This document shows positions 17,006 to 26,255 of a DNA stretch of 64,000 nucleotides, piece after piece. Source of the stretch: an uncultured Bacteroidia bacterium (GTDB lineage Bacteria > Bacteroidota > Bacteroidia > Bacteroidales > F082); assembly GCA_902769875.1 (NCBI GenBank), contig CACXQV010000007.1:101318-165317 (forward strand). Reading direction: 5' to 3'. Numbering within the stretch: position 1 is the first letter of the stretch; each line of letters starts with the position of its first letter. A program made the translations under genes and the position numbers. A model generated the notes under the pieces. The model was not told the origin of the DNA, made no database searches, and saw only the letters and a program-made list of their open reading frames with translations.

Positions 17006-18922
17006 ATGAAGAATAAACTGATTATATGTCTTCTTTTCCTGATGGGATTGGCGCTTTCTGTCCCGATGAAGGCCCAAGTTGCCGAAGGGACTGGCCACAC
17101 ATCGATACAAGTGAATGCCGACGGCACCTATACGGTGCAAAAGGGTGAGGATTTGTACGACATCGCCAAGAAATTCGGAATTGACTTGAAGGATTTCAAG
17201 GAGGCCAATCCGGGGCTGACCGACGAACCTGATGTTGGCGCCATGATCAAGGTTCCCGCCATCGCCAACGAGAATGACTACATTTTGCATTCCTGCGAAC
17301 GCAACGAGCGCGTGACCTCGCTATTGAAACGGTGGAAAGTGAACGAATCTGCATTTCGCGCGATCAACGTTTCTGTAGGTTCTCATGTGTTTGTCAATCA
17401 GGTGGTTCTCATTCCGATTCAACGGATTGAGAGCTTCGATTGGATGGCTCATTTGCAGCAAGAAGAAGTGGAACAGGTTGTGGTCAATGCTGAAGCGGAT
17501 GAGCCTTTGGAAGATACCATAGTCTTGGAGGATACCGTCGCTTTTGTGGAGCCTCATCCCCTCATTTTCGATTTTGAGGAAGAAATGGGCGAGGTTCCCC
17601 AATGCCATGCCGACCCCGCCAATTCGAACCGGCTTTATCGCGTTGCCTTGATGGTGCCACTTTATCTGCAAGAAGTCAACGATTTGGACATTTCGAAAGA
17701 GTATGCCGCCAAAACGCGAAAGGCGCGTCCGTTTTCGTTCTTGCAGTTTTATGAAGGCTTTATGATGGCGGCTGAGGCACTGACTGACAAAGGCTTGAAC
17801 TTGGATTTGAGTGTTTTCGATGTGACCGACAATGTTGCCTCGGCTGAGCGTGCTTTGCAACATATTGAGGGACAGGATTATGACTTGATTGTAGGGCCTT
17901 TCTTCGGCAAGTCGTTCAACGTGATTGAGGCCTACGCCAAGGCGAAAGGAATCACGGTGGTCAATCCTTTGTCGACGCGCGAATCGGTCATCGAAGACAA
18001 TCCGAATGTCGTGAAAGTGAAGCCGGGCGATTTGGGATTGGTCATGTCGCTATCCAATCTGGTGCGCAACATTTATTTCGATTCCAACGTATTCATTGTC
18101 AGTAGGGAAGATGCTGCCGATACGGCTTTCCTTACCCAACTTGAACGTCATTTGAATGTGGCTGTCGACGAAGAAGTGACGGTCGGCAGCGACGATTTCC
18201 TTGGCTTTGCCCGCAGCGAGAGTGAACGCTTGGAGATGGGAAGCCGCTTGGTGCCTACCATAGACGTGGAAGGCCAAGTGTATTCCACCAAGGATTTCCA
18301 GTCGGGAATTTTGGATAACGTATTGATTCCCAATGCGGTGAAACGCTATTCATACGACGAGATCGACGAGGTGCTGTCGCAGCTTTCGGGCGTGCGCAAC
18401 AACCTGATTGTCGCCTATGGCGACGAAAGCGTTTTTGCCACACAGATGCTCAACACGCTTTCAAAAGAGGTCGACCGCTTCCCGATCACTTTGGTTTGTA
18501 TCCCCGATTGGTCCAAGTTCGAGAAACTTCTTGTCGACAACCTGTTGAAGATGAACGCCATCTATGTTTCTGATTGTTTTGTCGATTACGAGAACGATGC
18601 GGTGAAACGTTTCGTGAGGCGTTTCCGTGGCAGATATTTGAGTGAGCCACAGCGATATGCCTTCCAAGGCTACGATTTGGCGATGTATTTCCTCACTGCG
18701 CTGCAAAACTATGGCGCCGACGATTTTATGGGTTGCCTGCATTGCCATCAGGCGCCTATGCTGAGCACCCAATACCGTTTCCATTATGGGAATTACCTGA
18801 AAAAAGGCCATGAAAACGGCAAGGAAAACCTGTATTGGAGCCTTTATCAGTTTGATAACGAAGCCATAAAATTGGTTCCGATTGACCCTTACCAGAAAAC
18901 AGGAAGCGATGAAAATGAATAA
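17006..18922 (+). CDS. LysM-domain protein with type 1 periplasmic-binding fold
   Basis: 638 residues. Signal peptide MKNKLIICLLFLMGLALSVPMKAQ; two LysM-like segments (about residues 37-82, YTVQKGEDLYDIAKKFGIDLKDFKEANPGL, and about 91-140); then from about residue 200 a type 1 periplasmic-binding fold like amino-acid ABC-transporter receptors (VALMVPLYLQEVND, FLQFYEGFMMAAEAL, DYDLIVGPFFGKSFN, FQGYDLAMYFLTAL). No transporter genes accompany it, so it may sense or bind something at the peptidoglycan rather than feed an importer. The longer frame starting at 16937 overlaps guaA and lacks a signal peptide. The end overlaps the next gene. Confidence 0.83.
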   Translation: MKNKLIICLLFLMGLALSVPMKAQVAEGTGHTSIQVNADGTYTVQKGEDLYDIAKKFGIDLKDFKEANPGLTDEPDVGAMIKVPAIANENDYILHSCERNERVTSLLKRWKVNESAFRAINVSVGSHVFVNQVVLIPIQRIESFDWMAHLQQEEVEQVVVNAEADEPLEDTIVLEDTVAFVEPHPLIFDFEEEMGEVPQCHADPANSNRLYRVALMVPLYLQEVNDLDISKEYAAKTRKARPFSFLQFYEGFMMAAEALTDKGLNLDLSVFDVTDNVASAERALQHIEGQDYDLIVGPFFGKSFNVIEAYAKAKGITVVNPLSTRESVIEDNPNVVKVKPGDLGLVMSLSNLVRNIYFDSNVFIVSREDAADTAFLTQLERHLNVAVDEEVTVGSDDFLGFARSESERLEMGSRLVPTIDVEGQVYSTKDFQSGILDNVLIPNAVKRYSYDEIDEVLSQLSGVRNNLIVAYGDESVFATQMLNTLSKEVDRFPITLVCIPDWSKFEKLLVDNLLKMNAIYVSDCFVDYENDAVKRFVRRFRGRYLSEPQRYAFQGYDLAMYFLTALQNYGADDFMGCLHCHQAPMLSTQYRFHYGNYLKKGHENGKENLYWSLYQFDNEAIKLVPIDPYQKTGSDENE

Positions 18923-19457
18923 ATTGTGCCGAATATTCATCGTGGCGGCTTTTTTTGCCTTTTCGTCGTGCCACAACACGGTGCAGGAAGCCTCCGATTG
19001 CGAAAAGACCTTTTGGGAGAATGGCAACTTGAAGTCGGAGTTGCGTTACGACAACGGCAAACTCAACGGCGAGTGCGTTTGGTACTATTCCAACGGGAAG
19101 AAGATGAACCAAGCCACATACCGGGATGGCGAAATCGACGGCGAGTCGAAGAAATGGTTTGAGAATGGGCAATTGTTTCAGGAAGGCAGCTACGTCGACG
19201 GGATGATGGACGGCCTTTGGTTCGTCTACTATCCGAGTGGCGCGTTGGCGGCCAAGGCTGAATACAAAATGGGCACGGGCAAGCAGACCTGCTACGAGGA
19301 ATCGGGCTACAAATGCCTTGAGGTGCATTACCGCAACAACTTGAAACATGGTAGGGAGATTTACTACAATCCCGATGGAAGGGTTACGAGAATCGTTGAA
19401 TATGAGGATGGTAAGGTGGTTTTTGAAGACAACGACCCGCAAAATGGCGTCAAGTGA
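18909..19457 (+). CDS. MORN-repeat (YwqK-like) lipoprotein
   Basis: 182 residues. Lipoprotein signal MKMNKLCRIFIVAAFFAFSSC, then about five MORN-2-type repeats of the form W-x-x-N-G-x-L-K-x-E (FWENGNLKSELRYDNGKLNGE, WYYSNGKKMNQATYRDGEIDGE, WFENGQLFQEGSYVDGMMDGL). Databases often call this family a 'YwqK family antitoxin', but no toxin gene is beside it and a lipidated export signal argues against a cytosolic antitoxin. Start at 18909 overlaps the previous gene by 14 bp; the ATG at 18915 is also possible. Confidence 0.75.
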   Translation: MKMNKLCRIFIVAAFFAFSSCHNTVQEASDCEKTFWENGNLKSELRYDNGKLNGECVWYYSNGKKMNQATYRDGEIDGESKKWFENGQLFQEGSYVDGMMDGLWFVYYPSGALAAKAEYKMGTGKQTCYEESGYKCLEVHYRNNLKHGREIYYNPDGRVTRIVEYEDGKVVFEDNDPQNGVK

Positions 19458-19485
19458 AGGAGGAAAAAGAAAATATTTCAAATAA

Positions 19486-19519
19486 TTTGGAAATAGTTCA
19501 AATAAAAATCCTAACTTTG
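19486..19519 (+). promoter_or_regulatory. Promoter of gdhA
   Basis: TTTG at 19486-19489, a 22-bp spacer and TAACTTTG at 19512-19519. The leader to the ATG at 19582 is about 55 nt. Confidence 0.65.
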
Positions 19520-19581
19520 CAGCGATTTAAAAGAAACAAACAACTTTCTAAACATTAATAAACCTTAATTAAAGTCAAGAA

Positions 19582-20925
19582 ATGAAAGTCAATGAAATTA
19601 TGACCGCTCTGGAAGCCAAGCATCCGGGCGAAAATGAGTACTTACAGGCCGTTCGCGAAGTCCTGGAAACCATCGAAGAAGAATACAACAAGCACCCCGA
19701 ATTTGAGGCTGCCAAGATTGTCGAGCGCATTGTTGAGCCCGACCGTATCTTCAAGTTCCGCGTTGTGTGGGTTGACGATAAAGGTCAGACCCAGGTCAAC
19801 CTCGGCTACCGTGTGCAGTACAACGCTGCCCTCGGCGCCTACAAAGGTGGTCTCCGCTTCCACCCCAAAGTAAACGAGTCAATGCTGAAGTTCTTGGGCT
19901 TCGAACAGATCTTCAAGAACAGCTTGACCAACCTGCCTCTCGGTGGTGGTAAGGGTGGTGCCGACTTCGATCCTACAGGAAAGAGCGACGCTGAAATCAT
20001 GCGTTTCTGCCAAGCCTTCGTCTACGAACTGTGGCGCAACATTGGTCCCGACCAAGACAGCCCCGCTGGTGACGTTGGCGTTGGTGGCCGTGAGATTGGC
20101 TACATGTACGGTATGTACAAGAAGCTGGCCCGTGAGCACTCGACTGGCGCTTTGACTGGCAAGAGCTACGGCTGGGGTGGTTCCCTTATGCGTCCCGAAG
20201 CCACTGGTTTCGGCGCTGTCTACTATGTGAAGCACATGGTGGAAGAAAAGGGTGATACCCTCGAAGGCAAGCGCGTCGCCCTCTCCGGCTTCGGTAACGT
20301 GGCTTGGGGTGCCGCCCAGAAGGCTTGCGAATTCGGTGCCAAGGTGGTTGCCATCAGCGGTCCCGACGGCGTGTGCGAGCTGCCCGAAGGCATCAACGCT
20401 GAGATGATTAACTACATGCTTGACATGCGTGCCTCGAACCGTAACAAGGTCCAAGACATGGCCGACAAGTTCCCCGGCAAGGCCATCTTCACCCCCGGCA
20501 AGAAGGCTTGGAGCGTAAAGTGCGACATTGCAATGCCTTGCGCTTTCCAAAACGAGCTGGCTGAAGAAGATGCCAAGGAACTGATCGCCAATGGCGTGAA
20601 GTATGTGGCTGAAGTCTCCAACATGGGTTGCCAACCTGGTGCCATTGCCGCTTTCCAAGCCGCTGGCATCCCGTTCGGTCCTGGTAAGGCTGTCAACGCC
20701 GGTGGTGTTGCCACCTCTGGCCTTGAAATCTGCCAGAACGCCGGTCACATCAACTGGACTGCAAAGGAAGTTGATGAGAAGCTGAAGAAGATCATGAGCG
20801 ACATCTATGACCAATGCGTGAAATACGGCAAGCAAGCCGATGGCACCATCAACTATGTGAAGGGTGCTAACATCGCTGGCTTCATGCGTGTTGCCCACGC
20901 CATGATGGCTCAAGGTATCATCTAA
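19582..20925 (+). CDS. gdhA: NADP-specific glutamate dehydrogenase
   Basis: 447 residues, the hexameric bacterial length. Assimilates ammonia by reductive amination of 2-oxoglutarate. Signature region KNSLTNLPLGGGKGGADFDP (catalytic-region Lys at about 123), SPAGDVGVGGREIGYMYG, the Rossmann motif ALSGFGNVAWGA (about 235-246) and NAGGVATSGLE. Codon choice is notably C/T-ended and uniform compared with neighbours, as expected for a highly expressed gene. It has its own promoter and is followed by a strong terminator, so it is probably monocistronic. Confidence 0.96.
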   Translation: MKVNEIMTALEAKHPGENEYLQAVREVLETIEEEYNKHPEFEAAKIVERIVEPDRIFKFRVVWVDDKGQTQVNLGYRVQYNAALGAYKGGLRFHPKVNESMLKFLGFEQIFKNSLTNLPLGGGKGGADFDPTGKSDAEIMRFCQAFVYELWRNIGPDQDSPAGDVGVGGREIGYMYGMYKKLAREHSTGALTGKSYGWGGSLMRPEATGFGAVYYVKHMVEEKGDTLEGKRVALSGFGNVAWGAAQKACEFGAKVVAISGPDGVCELPEGINAEMINYMLDMRASNRNKVQDMADKFPGKAIFTPGKKAWSVKCDIAMPCAFQNELAEEDAKELIANGVKYVAEVSNMGCQPGAIAAFQAAGIPFGPGKAVNAGGVATSGLEICQNAGHINWTAKEVDEKLKKIMSDIYDQCVKYGKQADGTINYVKGANIAGFMRVAHAMMAQGII

Positions 20926-20946
20926 TCCCAGAGCGAAAAAGGTTTT

Positions 20947-20981
20947 GCAAGGCGGTCAGCATTGGCCGCCTTGCTTTTTTT
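20947..20981 (+). terminator. Rho-independent terminator of gdhA
   Basis: GCAAGGCGG, a 10-nt loop, CCGCCTTGC, then seven T. The hairpin begins 21 bp after the gdhA stop. Confidence 0.88.
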
Positions 20982-20989
20982 GTGCCCTC

Positions 20990-21084
20990 GTGGAGATGTT
21001 TTTTCCCTTGGCTTTCTGGGGTTGCGTTGGCAACGCAACAGACGGGACTCGACTTGTGGAGGTGTTTTTTCCTTTGGTTTTCAA
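20990..21084. repeat. Imperfect direct repeat upstream of the leucine-rich-repeat gene
   Basis: GTGGAGATGTTTTTTCCCTT... (20990-21018) recurs as GTGGAGGTGTTTTTTCCTTT... (21056-21084), 66 bp apart. The second copy supplies the -33 TTTG of the promoter; the first has CTTG at the same place. Between the copies is a GTTGCGTT/AACGCAAC hairpin. Confidence 0.7.
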
Positions 21085-21104
21085 GGAAAAAGCCTTTATC
21101 TTTG
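21073..21104 (+). promoter_or_regulatory. Promoter of the leucine-rich-repeat T9SS protein
   Basis: TTTG (21073-21076), a 20-bp spacer and TATCTTTG (21097-21104): an ideal match. The -33 region lies within a TTTTCCTT/AAGGAAAA inverted repeat. Confidence 0.75.
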
Positions 21105-21167
21105 CAGCCGCAAACCATAATGAAGGTAAAAACTAACTCAATCAATAATCATTAAATCCATGACTAT

Positions 21168-24100
21168 ATGACCAAATTCTCCAACACGAAGAAGACGCTG
21201 TCCATTGCTGCTATGCTCATCATCGGCCTCTTTGCTTTCTGTCGATTGGCTGTCGCGCAAACGCAGGTGGGCACCACCTACCACCAGGGTGTGTACTACA
21301 CCCTCTGGAGCGACGGCACCGCCTCCATCGAGGACGATTACTACCACCACAACAATCTCTACGGAACGCTCAACCTGCTCGACACCATCACCTACTGGGA
21401 TGTCAAGTATGCGCTCAAGCGTATCGGAGACAATGCTTTTTCTTTTGGCCATTTGACCGGCTCCCTGACCATTCCCGCCATTGTGACAAGCATTGGGGAT
21501 AATGCCTTCCGCGAATGTGAGTTCAACGGCACACTGACCTTGCCTGACAGCCTCACGAGCATCGGGGCTTCGGCTTTCTACCAATGCCAGTTCACCGGCC
21601 CGCTCACCCTGCCCGGCGGCCTCACAAGCATCGGATCTTCGGCATTCTACGCATGTCCGTTCACTGGCTCGCTCACCTTGCCGCCCTCGCTGACGGTCAT
21701 CGGGCCACTTGCTTTCGATCATTGCCTATTTGCAGGCGACCTCGTCATTCCCGATGGGGTGACCACCATAGGCTATAACGCCTTTTTTTACAATCAATTG
21801 ACCAGCGTAACCATTGGCGACAATGTGACCACCATAGGCGCAAGAGCCTTTTGGGGCACGATAGACAACATCGTCTTGGGTCGCAGCGTGAGCAGCATCG
21901 GCGATGAAGCGTTCCTCTACACGGGCGATGTATCGAACCACACTCTTCACATCGAATGTAGGAGTGCCGTTCCACCCACATTGGGGACAGAAGTGTTCGA
22001 ATATAGTTTTTTTCCGATGGGTTCTATTTCTGTTCCTTGTGGAGCGACTGAGGCTTATATTCAAGCGGAAGGTTGGCCAAGCACTAACTATACTTATGTA
22101 GTCCAATCAAATGTCTGCATCAACGGCGTGTATTACAAACTCGATTGCGAAACTGGGACTGCCATGGTAACCCACAGTGGATATACGGAAGACAACACCA
22201 ACAATGACTCTTATTCGGGCGAGGTGGAGATACCTGCGACCGTCACTTATAGTAACACGGTTTATAATGTGACAAGAATAGGAAATTATGCTTTTAGGGC
22301 ATGTGATTCCCTTTCGATCGTGACCATAGGCGATAATGTGGAGAGCATTGGCTACTACGCTTTTAAGTATTGCACCTACTTGACGTCAGCTGTTCTTGGC
22401 GGTAATTTGCAAACCATTGACTACAATGCTTTCGAGGACTGCTCCTCGTTGGCGAATGTGAGTTTTGGCTCCCAAGTGCGAATTATTGGAGCCAGTGCTT
22501 TTTATGGATGCCACTCTCTTGCTTCAGTCGTGCTTGGTAATAATGTGGAAGAAATAAAGCCTTCCGCGTTCGAGGATTGTACTTCATTGGAAGATGTTGT
22601 TTTGGGAAGAGGTTTGGAATACCTTGGTTCAAGTGCTTTTATGAATTGTTCCTCTATCAGTTCCATCACTTGCTATCGAGCCACACCACCTTCAGCGCAT
22701 AGTAGCACTTTCAGTGGAGTTCCTGCCACGGCAATGCTATATGTGCCATGTGGCGCAGAGAGTTCCTACGCGAATAACACCTATTGGAGCAGGTTTGACG
22801 GCTACATCCAAAGTGAGCGGTTAAATGTACAGGTGGGCGATTTCTATTACGACCTCCCCTGCGACGGCACCACAGCCACGGTGATTCACGACGCTTTTTA
22901 CGCCACGATGCAATATGCTACCATCCCCGACACCATAGCATACGAAGGAACGAAATACGCCGTCACGGCTATCGCTGACGGCGCTTTCCAAGGCTGCGAC
23001 AGTTTGCTGTCTGCCTATTTGCCCGAGACGATTACCGCCATCGGAACCAACGCTTTCCGCAATTGCAGCAACTTGGTTGGCCTGAACATTCCCGCCGGGG
23101 TTACCCACCTGAGCGATGGACTGCTCGAAGGCTGTTGCAGCCTTTATGGTGTCAACCTTTCACCGACCACGCCGCCCATGGTGGGCACCAATGTGTTTGC
23201 GGGCCTGTCCGACAATGCGGTTATGTTTGTGCCATTCTGCTATCAATACGAATACAGCCAAGCCGCCCCTTTCAACACCTTTGAAATCACCGGCGACGGC
23301 ATGTGTGAATACAACTTTTGGGGAACGACAGACAGTTCGTGGACGAATTTGGAAAACTGGTTTGGGCCTGATTACCAAAACTGTACCCAACTGCCAGGCC
23401 CTGACGCACGAGTGAGCATAAAAGATGGCGGAATATGCGAAATCGTCGATGATTTGACGATTGGCTCGATTACCATCGGCGACTATTATTGGGAGGATGA
23501 AGATGATATTTATATGGACAAACTCAACGTGAAGAACGGCGCGACGCTCACCGCCACCGACTTCATCTATACCGTTGGCGACACCAAACACCTTGTCATC
23601 GAGGACGGTGCGCAACTCATCCATCCCAACGCCGGAGTGAAAGCCACAGTGCGGAAAACCATCGCGGGCTATGGGGACGAGAAAGACAACTACTACCTCA
23701 TCGGCTATCCCTTCGCAGAAAACGGTTTGGTGGCCGATATGAACAGCTTTTTGGAAAACGACTATGACCTCTACTATTACGACGAGCCAACCCACTACTG
23801 GATGAATCAAGAGCTCTCCGCCAACAATTTCATCGAGTTGGAGGCCGCAAGAGGCTACCTCTACGCCAACAGCCAAACCCAAACCATTGGCCTGACAGGA
23901 ACCTTGCGAACCGCAACGGAAACGGTGAACTTGCCTTTGAGCTACACCGAAGCCGCTGGCAACCTGAAGGGTTTCAACCTTGTGGGCAACCCCTTTGCGC
24001 ACAAGGTGACTTCCTTTGCGGGAGCGAATGTGGCTGATGAGGTCTATCGTTTGAACGATTTGAAAAACGACTTGGTTGTAAGCTCCATAGATGCCGACAA

Positions 24101-24896
24101 TCCGTTGCATCCCGCTGAAGGCTTCTTCGTGAAGGCCACGGGCGACAACGCTACCATCACCTATAATGACAACAGCGGAGCAAAGGGTTCTGAACGGTCT
24201 CTAAGCCTGTCGGAAGGCGCGACCATCGTTATGAACCTCACTCAAGACGGCCTTCTCATCGACCGCTTCATCCTGAAACGTGACGGCGCGCCTTTGGAGA
24301 AACTCACCTTGAGCGAGAACGGCACGAAGGTTTTTGCCGTGCGACACAACCAAGAAATGGCCGTTGTTCCCATCGAGGGCAACGAACAGACTGTCAGTTT
24401 CAAGGCCGCCAAAAACGGCACCTACACGCTCTCGGTGAATGCCGAAAATATGGAATTTGACTATCTGCATTTGATTGACAACCTCACTGGCGCGGATGTG
24501 GATTTGCACCGCCACGAAACCCTCATTGCGGGCGAAGACCCATTCCGCGAAGGCGGAACCCTTATTGCGGGCGAAGACCCGCAATCTACGCCCTCATACA
24601 CCTTCACCGCCAAAACCACCGACTATGCCAACCGTTTCCGCTTGGTGTTTGCCAGTGGCGTTGCAGGCGAGGCCGCCTGCGAACCGCCGTTTGCCTACAT
24701 CAGCAATGGGAACATCGTCATTACAACGGATATAGGCGATGCCACGCTGCAAATTGTTGACGTGATGGGGCGTGTGGTGGTTTCGAAAGACGTTTCAGGA
24801 AACGTCTCTACAAACGGGATGCCGACTGGCGTGTATGTGTTGCGGCTGGTGGGTGGCGACACGGTTCGGACACAGAAAATCGTGGTGGGATTCTAA
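21168..24896 (+). CDS. BspA-like leucine-rich-repeat surface protein with T9SS sorting domain
   Basis: 1242 residues. Signal peptide (about residues 1-31, ending VAQTQ). Residues about 85-310, 370-505 and 615-680 are LRR_5/BspA-type repeats of about 23 residues (I-G-x-x-A-F-x-x-C-x-x-L-x-x-V-x-L/I-x). Between and after them are short non-repeat segments; about residues 720-1080 form a beta-rich region with VNLPLSYTEAAGNLKGFNLVGNPF. The C-terminal 75 residues (ATLQIVDVMGRVVVSKDVS ... GVYVLRLVGGDTVRTQKIVVGF) match the T9SS type A sorting domain, which directs export across the outer membrane and surface attachment. BspA relatives bind host or food polymers. Own promoter; a hairpin follows the stop. 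Confidence 0.87.
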   Translation: MTKFSNTKKTLSIAAMLIIGLFAFCRLAVAQTQVGTTYHQGVYYTLWSDGTASIEDDYYHHNNLYGTLNLLDTITYWDVKYALKRIGDNAFSFGHLTGSLTIPAIVTSIGDNAFRECEFNGTLTLPDSLTSIGASAFYQCQFTGPLTLPGGLTSIGSSAFYACPFTGSLTLPPSLTVIGPLAFDHCLFAGDLVIPDGVTTIGYNAFFYNQLTSVTIGDNVTTIGARAFWGTIDNIVLGRSVSSIGDEAFLYTGDVSNHTLHIECRSAVPPTLGTEVFEYSFFPMGSISVPCGATEAYIQAEGWPSTNYTYVVQSNVCINGVYYKLDCETGTAMVTHSGYTEDNTNNDSYSGEVEIPATVTYSNTVYNVTRIGNYAFRACDSLSIVTIGDNVESIGYYAFKYCTYLTSAVLGGNLQTIDYNAFEDCSSLANVSFGSQVRIIGASAFYGCHSLASVVLGNNVEEIKPSAFEDCTSLEDVVLGRGLEYLGSSAFMNCSSISSITCYRATPPSAHSSTFSGVPATAMLYVPCGAESSYANNTYWSRFDGYIQSERLNVQVGDFYYDLPCDGTTATVIHDAFYATMQYATIPDTIAYEGTKYAVTAIADGAFQGCDSLLSAYLPETITAIGTNAFRNCSNLVGLNIPAGVTHLSDGLLEGCCSLYGVNLSPTTPPMVGTNVFAGLSDNAVMFVPFCYQYEYSQAAPFNTFEITGDGMCEYNFWGTTDSSWTNLENWFGPDYQNCTQLPGPDARVSIKDGGICEIVDDLTIGSITIGDYYWEDEDDIYMDKLNVKNGATLTATDFIYTVGDTKHLVIEDGAQLIHPNAGVKATVRKTIAGYGDEKDNYYLIGYPFAENGLVADMNSFLENDYDLYYYDEPTHYWMNQELSANNFIELEAARGYLYANSQTQTIGLTGTLRTATETVNLPLSYTEAAGNLKGFNLVGNPFAHKVTSFAGANVADEVYRLNDLKNDLVVSSIDADNPLHPAEGFFVKATGDNATITYNDNSGAKGSERSLSLSEGATIVMNLTQDGLLIDRFILKRDGAPLEKLTLSENGTKVFAVRHNQEMAVVPIEGNEQTVSFKAAKNGTYTLSVNAENMEFDYLHLIDNLTGADVDLHRHETLIAGEDPFREGGTLIAGEDPQSTPSYTFTAKTTDYANRFRLVFASGVAGEAACEPPFAYISNGNIVITTDIGDATLQIVDVMGRVVVSKDVSGNVSTNGMPTGVYVLRLVGGDTVRTQKIVVGF

Positions 24897-24916
24897 CAAC
24901 GAGGCAGCCTCGTTGT
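24896..24916 (+). terminator. Hairpin immediately after the leucine-rich-repeat gene
   Basis: ACAACGAGG-cag-CCTCGTTGT, a perfect 9-bp stem that includes the last base of the stop codon. No T-run follows, so it may only block 3' decay. Confidence 0.55.
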
Positions 24917-25063
24917 CGCTACCGCGCTACGAAGTTTCGGCATCCGTCAGTAGTAAATCGCCCCTTCCGGGTTGCTTTTCGCAAAGCTCCGTAGGGGCGA
25001 CAGGATATTAGGCAGGCGGTGTAAACCCTGCCGACAATATGAACCATCACATTTGCAAAAAAA

Positions 25064-25091
25064 TACGCAAAATCCGTTACGCAAAATCCGT
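25064..25091. repeat. Perfect tandem 14-bp repeat before an ATPase gene
   Basis: TACGCAAAATCCGT occurs twice head to tail, ending 17 bp before the -7 element at 25109. The position over the -33/-40 region is where an operator would sit. The rest of the 237-bp gap (24897-25133) has a GGCAGG/CCTGCC hairpin (25011-25032) and nothing else I can name. Confidence 0.75.
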
Positions 25092-25108
25092 AATATTTGG
25101 AAAATGTG

Positions 25109-25116
25109 TATTTTTG
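25109..25116 (+). promoter_or_regulatory. -7 promoter element of the STAND-like ATPase gene
   Basis: TATTTTTG, full TAnnTTTG match, 17 bp before the ATG at 25134. The leader would be very short. Confidence 0.55.
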
Positions 25117-25133
25117 TGGCGTAAAATGAAGGA

Positions 25134-26255
25134 ATGATGAAAAATCCATTTGTCACTTCGGGTTACGAAGGCCCTGAATATTTCTGCGACAGGGAAGAGG
25201 AAACCGCAAAACTGATTCGGCAGTTGACCAACGGCAACAATGTGGTGCTGATCTCGCCGCGCCGTATGGGGAAAACGGGATTGCTCTATCATGCTTTTCA
25301 GCAGGAAGAGATTGCTTCTGAATACCATACGTTTATCATCGACATCTATTCGACCAAAAACATGAATGAAATGGTCGCGAAGATGGGGAAGGTGATATTG
25401 AACACGCTCCAGTCGCGCAGCAAGAAGGCCTTTGACAAGTTCGTCAGGGTGGCCACTTCGTTGCGGCCCGGTGTGAGTTTCGACCCATGGGGCAACCCGA
25501 CTTGGAATGTGGAGGTCGGGAACATCCAAAACGCCGATAACACCTTAGACCAGATTTTCGATTACATCAAGCAATCCGACCAACGCTGCCTCGTTGCCAT
25601 CGACGAGTTCCAGCAGATTGCGCATTACCCGGAAAAGAACGTCGAGGCCATTTTGAGGACCTATATCCAGCACTGCAGCAATGCCATTTTCGTGTTTTCC
25701 GGCTCGGAGCGTCATCTGCTTGCGGAGATGTTCTCATCGCCATCGCGGCCTTTCTACGCTTCCACTTCGACGCTCAATTTGGAATGTATCAACCCTTTAA
25801 AGTATGATGAGTTTGCGAGGACGCACTTCGAGAAGGCGGGAAAGCATTTGGCTGAAGGTGTCGTGGAGTCAATTTGCAATCGGTTTGGGGGCATCACTTG
25901 GTACATTCAGAAGGTGTTGAACTACCTTTTTGCCGATACCGCATTAGGCGAAACCTGCGGAATGGATATGATTGATGTTGCAGTGAACGAAATTGTGAAA
26001 GACAACGGCACTATTTACGCCGACTTGCTTTACCAACTGACGGCCAAGCAGAAAGAACTTTTGGTTGCCATCAACAAGGAAGGGAAAGTGAAAGCCGTCA
26101 CGGGGTCGAAATTCATCAAAAAACATCACCTGACGGCTGCCAGTTCGGTTCAAACCACCATCAGATCGTTGATGGATAAGCAGTTGGTGACCAGTCATCT
26201 CGGCATTTATGAAGTTTACGACAAGTTTTTCAACATTTGGCTATCAAGACTATGA
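25134..26255 (+). CDS. Archaeal-type/STAND-like ATP-binding protein
   Basis: 373 residues. Opens with NPFVTSGYEGPEYFCDREEE, typical of the ATPase_2/AAA_16-like group in Bacteroidetes. Walker A is a variant, ISPRRMGKTGLL (about residues 41-52); Walker B is CLVAIDEFQQI. A sensor-like FVFSGSERHLL follows, and the C-terminal part (about 290-373) is a winged-helix region ending IYEVYDKFFNIWLSRL. Such proteins are often encoded near accessory genes, and their role is not established; signalling or DNA-linked NTPase functions are proposed for the class. Its stop overlaps the NUDIX start by 4 bp. Confidence 0.82.
   Translation: MMKNPFVTSGYEGPEYFCDREEETAKLIRQLTNGNNVVLISPRRMGKTGLLYHAFQQEEIASEYHTFIIDIYSTKNMNEMVAKMGKVILNTLQSRSKKAFDKFVRVATSLRPGVSFDPWGNPTWNVEVGNIQNADNTLDQIFDYIKQSDQRCLVAIDEFQQIAHYPEKNVEAILRTYIQHCSNAIFVFSGSERHLLAEMFSSPSRPFYASTSTLNLECINPLKYDEFARTHFEKAGKHLAEGVVESICNRFGGITWYIQKVLNYLFADTALGETCGMDMIDVAVNEIVKDNGTIYADLLYQLTAKQKELLVAINKEGKVKAVTGSKFIKKHHLTAASSVQTTIRSLMDKQLVTSHLGIYEVYDKFFNIWLSRL

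Noticed and set aside
18909-19457. Toxin-antitoxin module, because the MORN-repeat family is often labelled YwqK antitoxin
   Set aside because: The protein is a predicted lipoprotein, and no toxin-like gene is adjacent on either side.
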